From positions 29,499,475-29,563,474 of the forward strand of contig OY829545.1 in NCBI GenBank assembly GCA_963691705.1: 64,000 nucleotides of DNA, written 5' to 3'. This stretch comes from Viola odorata. Taxonomy: Eukaryota; Streptophyta; Magnoliopsida; Malpighiales; Violaceae. Made by a program: the position numbers and the translations under genes. The notes under the pieces are model-generated. The model did no database searches. It saw nothing but the letters and a program-made list of their open reading frames with translations, and was not told where the DNA came from. Within the stretch, counting starts at the first letter, position 1. Each line of letters begins with the position of its first letter. Of the stretch, positions 1-11,835 are shown in pieces.

Positions 1-545
1 CGCTGGCGGTGCTAGATGATCACACAAAAAAATAAATAAATATATATCTATATATATCTATTGTGTATATATATATATAACAAAAAAAAAGGAGAAGAAA
101 GATCGACACAAGTCAAAAGCAAGGGGCAAGATCGCTAGTTAAGTTTTTTCAACACTTGACGTGGACTTAAATTGGACGAGTCAAGCTTTTCTTTCGGCTT
201 CCTAAACAACAAACCTTTTGTGCCATTCTTCATTCGAGTCTTTGTAAGTTTTCCATTATTGATTCCACATCTTTTCTACTCCAAATTAAGGTAAGTACAT
301 AACTTCACTTTGTTCGTGTTATTTACCTTAATTTTCCATACCTTCTTTGTGTACCGAGTTTTCATTGTGTGTCACCAAAGTGCTCATCATTCTTTGAGTC
401 GTTAAACTAAAATTGGCATTAATTTTTATTTTTGTGTGATTTTGGTGAGAGCAATCGAGAGAAGAGTGTAAACACGTGAGGGAGGGTACTAACAAACACC
501 TTTTAGTTCTCCTTTGTGTTTATTTTCTTTGTGCAGGTACACATC
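1..545 (+). other. Leader or LTR end of gypsy element X
   Basis: This is non-coding DNA in front of the gag of element X. It holds an AT microsatellite at about 40-80 (TATATATCT/TA units) and an A-rich tract. A pyrimidine-rich CAG that resembles a splice acceptor lies at about 525-536, just before the gag start. I see no primer binding site and no clear LTR boundary, so the 5' LTR is probably left of the window or too decayed to recognise. Confidence 0.45.
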
Positions 546-1932
546 ATGTCCAACGACCCTACCATTACCGAAGAACATTCGGAAGTACCACCCCCACCCC
601 CGGAACCAAACATGAGCCACATTAACTCCATATTGGAGAAAATGATGGCTAGGCTCGAGGCCATCGAAACTCGACAAGCCCAAACACCCCCACCACTACA
701 AACACCACTACTACAAGGAACCCCTACATTTCCCCACTTCCAACAAAGAACCCGATCCACTGACCCAAGGAATCAATCCTTATATAGTCCCCCATTCAAT
801 AGCAACACCGAGGGTATCTATGCCCGTACTGATAGTAGTGACAATGAGGAGGATCGCCAATCACACAACCACCCACCCCTTAACATGCATCAAACATCCC
901 AACCACTAACGCCACCTCTCCTAAACCGACATCGAAATGGCACGTCTAACCGAGGACCCAGTATCCCACTTCACTAGGCGAACTCCTACGTGCCGCCACC
1001 AATACATCCAGCCGTGTCCAACCCGAACTCGCCTCTGTCATACATTCAATCACGTCAAACGCCTTTCTTTGATGTACCACGACAGAACCTCTAAGGGAGG
1101 CTCGAAGGGTACCTCGCCATGAGGAACGGTATGACAATTCGTCCAATATTAAATTGTTTATTCCATCTTTTGAGGGTAAAGAAGACCCTAATGTTTATTA
1201 TGAATGGGAAAGTAAGATGGAAAGGATATTTACCTGTTACACTTACTCGGAAGAAAAGAAGTGTCGTTTGGCTGTTGTTGAGTTCACAGGTTTGGCCATA
1301 CAGTGGTGGGAGAGAGTCCTGATCAATTGGAGATTGGATGGTGAACCACCAATAACCACTTGGACGGAACTGGTGGAGGAGATGCGGCGACGGTTTGTGC
1401 CGGTCTACTACCTCCGAGATTTACATCAGAAACTCCAACGATTGTATCAAGGAAGTAAAAGTGTCACGGAGTTTTACCATGAGATGTTGTCCATGTTGAC
1501 GCGATTGGATGTACGAGAGAGTAATGAGGCAACCATGGCCCGATTTCTTGGTGGTCTTCGCAAGGAAATCTCCCAACAGTTAGACTTCCTTCCTTACAAT
1601 ACACTCGAGGAAATGTATCATCTAGCTCTTAAGCTAGAACGCCAACTAAGCTCTAAACCTCAAAACTTTGTCAATACTACTACTCCACACTCCGTTACCA
1701 ATACCAAAAAGCCTTGGCAAATAAACACCTCTAAACCGAGCTATACCAAACCAACTGACTCCCGACCAAACTACACTAGCCCACCCAATCCCAAGCCATA
1801 CACTCCCCAAGACACCTCCAAAATACCAACCCCAAACACAACCCAAAGGACTCCAAGCCGATCCATTGAGTGCTTCAAATGCGGCGGTAAAGGACACATG
1901 AGGGCCGAGTGCCCAAACCGTCGCATCATCTT
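546..1932 (+). pseudogene. gag: Gag of a Ty3/gypsy element (X), truncated after the zinc knuckle
   Basis: This is the remnant of a retrotransposon capsid/nucleocapsid gene. I chose the ATG at 546 (MSNDPTITEE) because it follows the leader's acceptor-like CAG. The protein has a Pro-rich N-terminus, then a retrotransposon gag domain (about 1165-1640; FEGKEDPNVYYEWESKM through FLGGLRKEISQQL), a Ser/Thr/Pro linker and a CCHC knuckle C-X2-C-X4-H-X4-C at 1871-1912. The frame is lost near 965 and recovered about 1000 in another frame; a stop near 1090 follows. Eight codons past the knuckle the sequence becomes the LTR of element A, so protease and pol are absent here. Lineage inside Ty3/gypsy is not certain; a chromovirus-like gag is my best guess. 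Confidence 0.85.
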
Positions 1933-2635
1933 TGTTGCTACCCGATTTTTGACTTTCTATCACAATCTTTACGTTTTTGCCACTTTTTAGCTTGTCTAGA
2001 TCAAATTTCTACCGATTCTTGGTCCTAGGCTAATTTGTTTAAATTTTCTGGTCGTTTCGTGCCTTTTCATTTTTTCGTACTTTTAACTGTCTTTTCGCGA
2101 ACTTCTTTCGGTCTCGAGTAAGTTTTCTCAGACCGGGGTTCGAGCGCGTTATTTCTTTAATTGATAATTACGTGTTAATTTTCTCTTTCACGCCCCCGCG
2201 TTCGATTTCGTTCAATTTTTGTCGTAAGGACATTTATTTTGCGCGCGAACATTTTGTTGTTTCCGAAAGAGAAAATAAAGGCGTCAAAACAGCTTTCACA
2301 TTTTTCTCACTGAATATTACTTTTATCGCCTTATTTTTCTGCACGCTTTGGTTCCCTCGGTTCGGATTTATTTTCGTTCTCGAGCGTCTTCGCTCGTACC
2401 AAAATATTCCGTTCGTATGGGAATTAATGCATTTTAATGCATGTTTTGTTTTCCTTCTTTGTGATTGGCTCTCCCACGGCCTGGCAGACACGAATTAGCA
2501 TGGTTCCCTTGATATTATTTTCAACAGATGGACACAGAACACAGAGGTTTGGAGGACCACGCCCTTGCTTGCTTTCCTTTCCACTCACGGTCGGAGACCA
2601 CGACCGACTTAGCTCATTCAACCATGGCTTTTGCC

Positions 2636-2644
2636 TATAAATAG
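2636..2644 (+). promoter_or_regulatory. TATA box in LTR of A
   Basis: TATAAATAG sits about 700 bp inside the LTR. The equivalent place in the LTR of C carries TATAAATA on the minus strand, so this is the likely core promoter of this family. Confidence 0.6.
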
Positions 2645-3089
2645 GAAGCTCTTCACCACCGCGCGGGGACGGGTTGTCGGACCTACTCATCATCAACTTC
2701 AGACTGAGCAAAAGGGACTAATCCGGCTCTAGTCCCTCCCTTTGATTTAGCTAAAACTCCTCCAGTGGCAAAGGAAGCAAAGTAAGTTTTCTACCTAGTT
2801 TTTTCCATAAATTCGTTTGTAGCTTTAATGCATGAATAAATTGCCCAAACTTGCTTCTAATGCTTTGTTATTAAGTTAAAATTAGCATGCTAGCTTCAAT
2901 TTAATTGTACCTTGCTTTGGTTAATTAATTGAGCAATTAATGCATTAATTATCTATTTTTGTTTTCCTTAAATTGCTACTGTTTTGGGTCGATTTTCTTT
3001 GCTGTTTTTATTGTTTAGAGCCACTGTGGTGTTGCTAGTCCTTTTGGGTTTGGATTGGAAGCCTTTGGTAGAGGTAAGAACATCTTAGT

Positions 3090-3110
3090 CGCCGACCATG
3101 GTGGTCGGCG
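3090..3110. repeat. Perfect hairpin in LTR of A downstream of the TATA box
   Basis: The arms CGCCGACCA and TGGTCGGCG pair perfectly around a TGG loop. Related but decayed copies (accgaccatgtaggcggt, accgaccatataggcggt) occur at about 15355 and 15625 in the LTR of C. It lies in the likely transcribed part of the LTR. Confidence 0.55.
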
Positions 3111-5197
3111 ACGTGAAGGAGAAGAAGAAAATGATGCTAAATGTCCAAAGCATGAAATAAATGGCTTAAACTTGCCTCACATGTTTAGTTTTCATGCAAA
3201 TGTCCGTTCCCTTGCTTCAATTTAATGGTTTGCTTGCTCTAGCTAATTATTCCATGCTAAAATTGACCACGGTTTTACGTAAATTTCTTGCTGTTTTCAT
3301 GGGTTTGATCTACTGGCATGCTGTTGTGTGGATTGAGTTGGCTTTGGGAGTATAAAACCATGTTTTTTTTTTTCATGTGTAATTTGGTTTAGTTGGGTTA
3401 CTGGAAAAAGAAAGAAAGGAAGAAGAAGAAGGTTGGCGGGAAAGGAAATGAGAAAGGTGATGGGCTTGACCTTTGTCAAGCCCATTTTGTTTTAATTAAA
3501 GGGTTTTTGGCTTGGATTAATTCCAAGCCTATTTTGTCATGTATGATGTAGAAATTAATGGTATGCTTAATATGATGTATTATGTATTTTGTCATGTATG
3601 ATGTTTTATTGCATTTATGTCATCTGAATTGTTAATAAATTAATTTTATGCCATGTATGATATTTTATCGATTTTATGCCATGTAAATTGTAAGAAATTA
3701 ATTGCATGCTTAATGTGATGTATCTTTAATTGCATGCTTAATGTGATGTATCTTTAATTGCATGTTTTACATGATGTTTTATTTGTTATGTGTCGTGCCA
3801 ATTTTGTTGTAAAATTTAGGAAAGTGCTCACATGATGTTTATTTGTTTTTATGACCGGTCGTATGAAATAAAATGGTGTATGCGCTTTTATTATTTATTA
3901 TTTTTAAGTTCGTACTAACACTCTCACTTTGTAGGTTAAGTTTTGAACCTTCAATTGAAAAGTACGTTTTACCTTTATTTCATTTAATTTAAATGATTTT
4001 CCATAAAAGGTATTTGTATGCATTGTGTCCTGAAAATTAGGAATCCAAGTGCGGGCCTAGCCCGGCCCATTAGAACGGTAAGCTTTATTTCCATACACTC
4101 GTATGTGATAATCAACTGTCTACTACTTTTAATTGCACTTGTTGTAATAATTAATTGTTGAACTTGTTGTAATAAGTTAATTACTCATTATCAACTCGTT
4201 TGCTTTTAGTTATCCACCTCAATCGTTGTAATAATTAGTGAGAGCTTTAATTAATTATTTCACTTGGTGTAATAGTTTAATTATTCACACCTCCAATTTG
4301 TAATAATTACATAAGTAGTTTTATTATGAATTGTGGTTTGTAATAATTAGTTAAGTAGTTAAAAATCGTGTATGTGTGTTTATACCTACATATTTATGTC
4401 AATTGTCATTAACAACGGTTTTGAAGAGATGGATCGATCAGGGTTCATTCAAAAGGTAAGCTTACCTTAAACGTTCCCTTGTATGATCACACAAAGGTCC
4501 AAAGCCTTGATCGTATCGAAAGCATGACACCCTAGTAGGCGTTAGAACCACCCTACGCGTAGGCATGACATATAGAACTGCTATTAAATAAAATCAATCT
4601 CACATGTATACCATGTTTACAACACTTGTCTTTTATACCGTGAGATTAATTGTTTTTATTTATTAAATGCTACGCATGATGGCTCCAAAGGCCATGCCAA
4701 CCCTATGTGCATACATTAAATCGGTACCTTGCTAGTTTTGCCATGATAGATCACTTAGTAACTAGATAATCATGCATGGCTCAATGATAAGGGGAGCGTC
4801 CGCTCTAGTATCGAGACAAAATGGTAACCCCATCCCTCGAACCCAAACGGAAATAACATGACCCAAATGCTAAGATGTAACGTCACCTTAGAGGGCCAAA
4901 TTACATGTTCAAATATTTTCAAAGCACCTCGCATACCGGTAACCTTTTTAGGATGTGACTTGGGTGCCTAACACCTTCCCAAGTCCATAAATACGACCTC
5001 GAACCATCGTTCTTTGGTTTAGACCATTGTGCCTTAGTTTGTTTATTTTTATGCCATCGATTAGGTTCCCTAAACCTTAGAAAATTAGGGTGGCGACTTC
5101 ATTTTGCATGATGTTAAGACGAGTCCAACGCTCGTCTATCATTATGGCCCGTTCCGATCCTAAACTCGTTTTCAACGAAAAATGGGGTGCGACAGTT

Positions 5198-5215
5198 TGG
5201 CGACTTCACTGGGGA
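5198..5215 (+). other. Primer binding site of A (tRNA-Arg type)
   Basis: TGGCGACTTCACTGGGGA starts with the TGG that pairs with a tRNA CCA end and lies 3 nt after the LTR. It differs at two positions from the TGGCGACTCTGCTGGGGA site that I recall for Ogre elements, which is assigned to tRNA-Arg. This is the best single clue that A is an Ogre/Tat element. Confidence 0.8.
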
Positions 5216-5719
5216 CTAGTAGGGTCGAAGTCGGTTTTATGGTGTTTGCTTTTTTATTATTTACTTGCTTTAAATAAATTGTTTTCGTGACTGTTATTGT
5301 TTTGGCTTTATTAAATTGCTCATATGCATCTCATGCATAATGCTTATCGCCGGCTATGACACCCTTTAGGATTTAGGAAGGTACTAGTGAAGCCCTGAGG
5401 ACTTGTGTCCCAGTATGCTTACATGAACCCTAAACTCGGATTTGAACCCCTAAATGGATTGAGCACCCAGAATCCTTGTTATGATTCGGTCGATGCTCTC
5501 GTATCCATTTACTGAGGGACCCCTTTTAGGGTATCATCCGGGAAACTTTTCAGCCAGTTAGAAATAGTGGAGTCACACCAGCATACGCATCATGTTCGTG
5601 CATTTATAGTCGTGTTTATGGCTTTACTTTATGCTTGTATTTTCTTCATGTTGTGTTTCACTAACGCAATAATTTTCCTTTTTGCTCATAAACAGCCCCC
5701 ATCTTACTTATTCACTCAA
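5216..5719 (+). other. Leader of A
   Basis: This untranslated leader joins the PBS to ORF1. Its parts gaagccctgaggacttgtgt and ggtatcatccgggaa recur in B's leader at about 11865-12015, which shows that A and B share a family. No function beyond leader is visible. Confidence 0.65.
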
Positions 5720-5880
5720 ATGGCAACACCAACGATGCTTTCACTTAATACTTTCGGGATTTCGAGCTACACCGATCAGTTAGAACAAGGGGATATGTTG
5801 AAATCAGGTTTTGTCGACCAAGATTGGGAAGGAAGAAGTGGAGATGCAGAAATGGGAGATTGCGTCGTCGAAATATTTTA
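5720..5880 (+). pseudogene. ORF1 N-terminal stub of A
   Basis: The ATG at 5720 opens MATPTMLSLNTFGISSYTDQ, which matches the start of B's ORF1 (MSAPTLLSLDIFGGRSFDDQ). After about 35 codons the likeness ends and the frame stops at 5881. In Ogre elements the ORF upstream of gag encodes a protein of unknown role. The following ~90 nt stay open in another frame but resemble nothing I know. The rest of ORF1, gag and pol are absent from A. Confidence 0.65.
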
Positions 5881-6129
5881 GTATGAGCAAGCGGATCCGG
5901 ACTTTCAAGGTTGATGCCTCCGCAAGAAGGAGCATGCGCCAGATACTCCAAAGTTTTGCTTTTTGCCCAATGTAATTTCTAGACTTTGTCTACTTGTTCA
6001 TAGACGAATCTAGATAGTTGGTCCAACATGTATTAGGTGTGTTCTTTGCAAAACATCAGCAATGATAAAGCTTGTAAGTTTTTCGGATGAATTTGGGGAG
6101 TGTTTTACTACAAAGGATGTCAAAAGACA

Positions 6130-6995
6130 GCAACTCCCGAAGCACATCTCTCATACAAAAAGTTTTTTGAAGCGCAAGGACAGTCGCTCCTTCTTTGTCC
6201 CAGCTGCGCGACCTTTTGTCTTGGCCAAAACGGAGATGATTGGTTCGGATTTTACGTTTGACCAAAACATGAAAGATGTTTCCAACATGTCGAAGTTTAA
6301 GCATGCAAAATTTCATGAAGTCCTGGGTAGCCAACCTCTCGGAAATAGGTTTTTGGAATGCAAAGATAGTTAATTTTCAGTAGCAAAATGCTATAGCGTT
6401 TTGTCTCTGAAAAAATGGAACAATTCCAGTAGCAAAACGCCATAGCGTTTTGGCAAAACGCTATGGCGTTTTGACCCTAAAAGTTTAAAGGCTAGTTTTT
6501 GGTCCCTCCTTCCTTGGACGAGTTCCCATTCACTTGACATGTCGCGTGTTCTTTTGTTTTGGCTGATATCGACACGATAGGCTCCGAATTTCCGTTCGAC
6601 CAAAACACAAAAGTTGTTCACAACTCATGGAAGTGTGCTCACACCAAATTTTAGAGCCTTCTGGGTTGTACATCTCTCGAAAATAATTTAGACGTGAGGA
6701 TAGCTGCTCTACTCGGCCTCAACTGTGCGTTCTTATGTTTTGGCCAAAATAGACATGGTGGGCTCCGAATTTCCGCTCGGTCAAAGCACGAAAGATATTC
6801 ATAACTCATTGACTATCTTCCATGCCAAAGATGGGATTTTTTTCGAGTGGCACATCTCTCGCAATTGATTTCGAAGTGTAAGGATGACAGGTTTCTCGGT
6901 CTCAGCCGCGCGTTCCTCTACCTGGGCCAATATGGATACGATTAATTCGGAATTTCAGCTCGGCCAGAGCACCGAAGTTATTGATAACAGATCGA
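6130..6995 (+). repeat. Degenerate tandem repeats of about 170-200 bp in A
   Basis: Four diverged copies (about 6140-6310, 6500-6645, 6665-6830 and 6845-6995) share the order: cacatctctcg; a C/T-rich stretch ending agc[tc]gcgcg or equivalent; ttttggccaaaa; tccgaatttccgctcg[ga]cc; a[ag]cacgaaagtt...ataactcat. Short open frames across it are accidental. No gene family is recognised. It occupies the place where gag-pol would be, so A is a non-autonomous derivative. Confidence 0.6.
6433..6473. repeat. Nested 20-bp inverted repeat
   Basis: CAAAACGCCATAGCGTTTTG (6433-6452) is followed after one base by its exact reverse complement (6454-6473). Each 20-mer is itself a hairpin (CAAAACGC with GCGTTTTG). 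A third, slightly changed copy (caaaatgctatagcgttttg) lies at about 6384-6403. It sits between copies 1 and 2 of the surrounding degenerate repeat. Confidence 0.85.
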
Positions 6996-7260
6996 AGTAT
7001 GGTCATGCAAAAAATCAACCTTTTTGGGCGACGGATTTGGAGTTTTTCCGAGCATGATAACATTAGCTACTCGCGCCGTTTTTTTGCTTCAAGGGTTTCC
7101 ATTGATAGCATCCAAGATCGCATCGCGTCATTTGGAATGAATAAAAGCTTCCTTTATATCTTCACCAGAGTATCATCTTCTCGTCCATCCTCAAAGTATC
7201 AAGTGAAAGTGTGGCCGGAAGAGTGAATAAGTAGTGTGGAGGCCTCGGGATTGCATCGCC

Positions 7261-8040
7261 CATACTCACTTTTATTTTTTTTCACTTGTCTTTTTCAGGT
7301 TAACGATGGCTCCCAGGAAGCGAACTAACCCCCACTTTCCATCTAATTTTGTGTGGTGGTTCACAACCCCACTTTCGTCAAAATTTCTAATTTTCAGTTT
7401 ATTCTGAATTTAGATACTACTAATTAGTTTCTTTTCTTTCCTACTTGCAGGACGGAGGTATGAAGGGAAGCTGTGCACATTAGTCGAGCCTACGACTTTA
7501 AACAAGGGCGCTTCGTGGGAGGCAACCCACGTGTTCTTCTCAATATTTCTATTTTTCGTCAATATTAAATTCAACATCTTGGGATACATTTTCCCTATGA
7601 ATTTATTATTTAATCGTCATTTACATTTCAGATGCAACGATACTTGCCGACTTGGGGGCAAGCAAGTGAAGTGACGACCAGAAGAAGGTGTCGAAAAATG
7701 TCAAAGCTCATTTTTTAAGGGAGTTGTCCTTTACACTTACAAATTCCCCTTATGCAATTTAGACTTCCCAATTTTCATTTTTGCAATTTTACATTTTAGG
7801 TACAACAAGACTTGTAAACTTGGGGGCAAGCAGGTGAAGTGACGACCTGAAGAAGGTGTCAGAAAAATGTCCAAGCTTATTTTTCAGGGAAGTTATCCTG
7901 TTACATTTTTCGCAATTTACATTTTCACAATTTACGTTGTTCGTAATTAAGGGAATTTTTACGATTGGCATTGTTACAAATATACGCGTAGGTTTCTCAA
8001 AAAAAATAAATTCTTAGTACATGTACTACTTGGGCTAAAA
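7261..8040 (+). other. Non-coding internal region of A with a duplicated segment
   Basis: Two pyrimidine tracts ending in CAG (ctttttcag at about 7300, tacttgcag at about 7450) look like splice acceptors. A segment of about 170 bp is duplicated (about 7630-7770 and 7800-7910): each copy holds acttgggggcaagc, aggtgaagtgacgacc or its variant, gaagaaggtgtc and aaaatgtc. The G-rich acttgggggca motif resembles a polypurine tract. No coding potential was found. Confidence 0.5.
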
Positions 8041-9600
8041 GAAGGAAAAACAAAAGCATCCCACTTTTTCTGAACATTTTAAGTCAAAGCATTCATCATT
8101 TAGCGTTCATTGGAAATTATGTAAGCATGCATGATCTTGTCTGTTAGCTCTTATATCCATGACATGTTTAGATGTAAGCAGTCACAAAACGCCCTGTGAG
8201 TGCTTTGGGCCTTCACGCCTTATTTTCATTCATGAGTGTAAATGCTAAACTAGGTGCTAGTTAGATTTGCATAATATCCTGGGTACATGAACTGTCAGAC
8301 ATGGGATAGCGGTAAGATGACATTGGACTTTGCTTTTGCTCTTCTTCCACATTTTTCACATTTAACTTTTTACTCTCAAACACATATTTTGTACACCATG
8401 TACAACTCTATAAAACACTAAAGACTAAGCCTCTTATTTTCTCCTAACCAAGTGAGTAAGTGCTCGACTGGGACCGCTAAGTTGGAGTTACACATCAAGC
8501 AAGGGAATGACAAGGAAGCCCTTAGAGGATCGCTGACAAAACAACGTCAGAAGAAGGCCAAAATAAATCAAGACTTGGAGGTTTCTGCCAAAGACAGTAT
8601 GGATGATAGACTAATCAAGAGTATGAACTTGCTTTGCTTGCAATAAAAAAAAAAAGGAAAAGAAAAAAAAAGAAAGAAAAAAAAAGAAAAGAAAAAAGAG
8701 AGAAGAAAGAGGAAAAAGGAGAGATCAAAAGAATCAAAATCAAGAAGAGAGTGTTCGAAGAACACCAAAACAACAGAAAAAGCAAGCACATACCAAAAAA
8801 ACTATCAAACATCAACGGCAAAATAATCACAAAAGGAAAGGAGATCATTCCCTGCAGATATCACAGAACTTGGGCATAGCGCCCTCAAAACAATCAAGAA
8901 GAAGCATCTCCAGCAAAAATTCAAGGATTTGTGCACTTTGCTCTCATCACAATCAGTCGAGCATGAGCTCATTAAAACCTTTCACAAAATAAAAACACAA
9001 CACTTTCTTTTACAAATTCCTCTTTCTTTCTCCCTCGCAAAGTCCTTTCGATTATTAGTAGACCCATGCATGTGCATCTTCATTTGAAGTCTATTCACTC
9101 GGATTGACATTGCAAATTTAATTTTTGTGCTATGTTTACTGCATTTTTAGGAGTGTAAGCACATAGCCTTGTTTTCTGAGCGTGAGCGCAAACACTAGTA
9201 TCTGGTGAGGATTGCTTACAGCTGCATGTCATGAGAAAGTCTTGTTCTTGAGGTCGTTATTTCCTGAACAAGACGCAGACGTTATCTAGACTTGTATCAA
9301 TCATGTTTATATAACGAAAATTTGAACGCATATACCAAAAAAAGAGAGGGTGAATTGAATTGAATTTCTTAAAACAAAGAGGTCATTTTCATTCCACACA
9401 AAAAAAAAAAACAAAAAAAACAAAAAAAACAAAAAAACAAAAAACTTGGGGGCAAGCCATGGTTAAATGTAGGAATATTTGATGTCTCTCACATTATCAT
9501 TTGCTCTATCTTTCTATCTGTTGCTGCTTTGTGTTTGCTTCCTTTGAAATCGCAGGATACAGATACACTTTGATGGAATCACGTCAACCATGGGTCTTCG
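8041..9600 (+). other. 3' UTR of A
   Basis: This untranslated stretch is homologous to the 3' UTRs of D (40790-42190) and C (minus strand, about 18800-20110). Shared blocks include gctcttatatccatga, gacatgggatagc, cccatgcatgtgcatc and cactcggattgacattgc. It contains an A/AAAAG-rich tract at 8642-8730 and A-runs at 9395-9440, followed by a further acttgggggcaagc motif at about 9445. The small lysine-rich frames here are low-complexity artefacts. Confidence 0.65.
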
Positions 9601-9682
9601 ATAAAGAAATCGTCGTAAAACCCTCGTCGTAATGGATTTTCAGCAAAAATCTAATCAACCATACCACTTCCCAAACAACACA

Positions 9683-11005
9683 TTGGCTTTCAACCACTCG
9701 ACAACGCAGCGGCTTTCAACCACTCGCCAAACGCAGCGGCTTTCAACCACTCGACAACGCATTGGCTTTCAACCACTCGACCACGCAGCGGTTTACAACC
9801 ACTCGACAACGCAGTGGCTTCCAACCACTCGACAACGCAGCGGCTTACAACCACTCGACCACGCAGCGGCTTACAACCACTCGACAACGCAGTGGCTTCC
9901 AACCACTCGACAACGTAGCGGCTTACAACCACTCGACCACGCAGCGGCTTACAACCACTCGACCACGCAGTGGCTTACAACCACTCGACAACGCAGTGGC
10001 TTCCAACCACTCGACAACGCAGCGGCTTACAACCACTCGACCACGCAGCGGCTTACAACCACTCGACCACGCAGCGGCTTACAACCACTCGACAACGCAG
10101 TGGCTTCCAACCACTCGACAACGCAGCGGCTTACAACCACTCGACAACGCAGCGGCTTACAACCACTCGACAACGCAGCGGCTTACAACCACTCGACCAC
10201 GCAGCGGCTTACAACCACTCGACCACGCAGCGGCTTACAACCACTCGACCACGCAGTGGCTTCCAACCACTCGACAACGCAGCGGCTTACAACCACTCGA
10301 CCACGCAGCGGCTTACAACCACTCGACCACGCAGCGGCTTACAACCACTCGACAACGCAGGGGCTTCCAACCACTCGACAACGCATTGGCTTTCAACCAC
10401 TCGACAACGCAGCGGCTTTCAACCACTCGCCAAACGCAGCGGCTTTCAACCACTCGACAACGCATTGGCTTTCAACCACTCGACAACGCATCGGCTTCCA
10501 ACCACTCGACAACGCAGCGACTTTCAACCACTCGACAACGCAGCGGCTTACAACCACTCGACAACGCAGCGGCTTACAACCACTCGACCACGCAGCGGCT
10601 TCCAACCACTCGACAACGCAGCGGCTTACAAGCACTCGACCACGCAGCGACTTACAACCACTCGACCACGCAGCGACTTACAACCACTCGACCACGCAGC
10701 GGCTTACAACCACTCGACAACGCAGCGGCTTACAACCACTCGACAACGCAGGGGCTTCCAACCACTCGACCACGCAGCGGCTTACAACCACTCGACAACG
10801 CAGCGGCTTCCAACCACTCGACAACGCAGCGGCTTACAACCACTCGACCACGCAGCAGCTTCCAACCACTTGACAACGCAGCAGCTTACAACCACTCGAC
10901 CACGCAGCGGCTTACAACCACTCGACAACGCAGCGGCTTACAACCACTCGACCACGCAGTGGCTTACAACCACTCGACCATGCAGTGGCTTCCAACCACT
11001 CGACA
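9683..11005. repeat. 26-bp satellite-like array, about 50 copies
   Basis: The unit is CAACCACTCGACAACGCAGC followed by GGCTTA (26 bp), with variants at a few sites: cgac[ac]acg, gc[ag][gt]tgg or gcagcgg, and ctt[act]ca. Because 26 is not a multiple of three and the unit lacks stops in most positions, all three forward frames are open and give the same 26-residue cycle. One 27-bp variant (cgccaaacgc) occurs at about 9727 and again exactly 703 bp later (26x27+1), a sign of segmental duplication. It fills the place where C and D carry a different array, between 3' UTR and LTR. Confidence 0.93.
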
Positions 11006-11835
11006 TTTCATGCTAAAATTTCCGCACGCATCAAATCAGCATTTAAGTTCTCGTATGCATTAAATCATCATTTAAATTCTTGCACTCGGCAAATCAGTAT
11101 TTAAATTTTCTGCACTTATCAAATCATCGTTTAAATTTTCGTATGCGTCAATTCATCATTTCTCGCATACGTCAAATCAGCATTTAAATTTTCGTACGCA
11201 CTAAGTCATCATTTAAATTTTCGCATTCATAAATTGCTTATTTATTTTTCGAGCTATCACTAACACTCTCACTTTGTATGTTTAAAATTAAAGCTTCGCT
11301 CGAAAGTACGCCTTTCATTCCTTTTTATTTATTCAATGCTTTCCGTAAATATCATTTCAAAACCCCTCATCTAATATGTACTCTGTTAAGCTATCCACGA
11401 TAGAATCACGTAGTAATTAATTTAATCATGCATGGCCCGATGATGAAAAAGAGGGCGCTCATTCAGTCTTACGAAAAATTCAGCCCCATCACTACAGTCA
11501 GGAATAATCGATCGGTTCAATGATCAATTATTCCTGAACAGTCCCGATTGTGGAAAAGACTAAAGTGACGATTCCTCTGAGGGCCCCCCTTTCAAAACGC
11601 ATTTTATCAAACACCTTTTTAAACACCTCTCTTATCCACCAGTAACCATTTTCGGATGTGACTCGGGTGCCTAACACCTTCCCGAGACCATAATATGACC
11701 CCGAACCTTTTGTCTGGGGTCCAGACCCTTTTTTTATGCCTTTAGTTTTTTATTTATTATATTTTTTATGCCATGACGATTAAGGTTCCCTAGACCTAGC
11801 GACAAAATTAGGGTGGCGACTTCATTGCATGTTGC
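11006..11835 (+). repeat. Partial LTR (3' portion) of element B
   Basis: The sequence jumps from the 26-bp array into the middle of an Ogre-like LTR. It starts with about six AT-rich subrepeats of about 39 bp (11020-11240; aaatcatcatttaaattttcg type), then has cactaacactctcactttgta, cgatgatgaaaaagagggcgctc and attagggtggcgacttcatt, all found in the LTR of C in reverse and partly in A. The last ~50 bp of the LTR and the PBS are missing, so the join with the leader is a deletion. Confidence 0.7.

Larger units (their letters stand above)
1933..5194 (+). repeat. 5' LTR of Ogre-like element A (3.26 kb)
   Basis: The LTR begins TGTTGCTACCCG and ends GGGGTGCGACA, so it has the canonical TG...CA ends. 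The start matches the LTR starts of C and D (TGTTGATACCCG), and the end lies three bases before a PBS. A promoter TATA box is at 2636-2644. Internal features are a 9-bp-arm hairpin (3090-3110), a tandem duplication of a 27-bp AT-rich unit near 3703-3765, and repeated TTGTAATAATTA motifs at 4130-4370. A block at 5025-5095 (gattaggttccctaaacc, then gggtggcgacttcat) recurs in the LTRs of B and C. No matching full 3' LTR is present. The left flank ATCTT (1928-1932) is the presumed target duplication; its partner is not seen. Confidence 0.85.

Noticed and set aside
5567..5719. Possible signal-anchor peptide upstream of the ORF1 stub of A (hydrophobic residues from an ATG at 5567)
   Set aside because: It lies in the leader, B has no similar frame there, and the ORF1 start at 5720 matches B's start.
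8568..8879. Lys/Glu-rich and Phe/Ser-rich ORFs
   Set aside because: Low-complexity A/G-rich tract in A's 3' UTR; the same holds for 19431-19769 and 41301-41582.
9632..11063. Three overlapping forward ORFs of 348-433 codons, and minus-strand ORFs of 80 codons, in the 26-bp array
   Set aside because: All frames give the same 26-residue cycle because the 26-bp unit has few stops; no start context, domain or independent evidence of coding.
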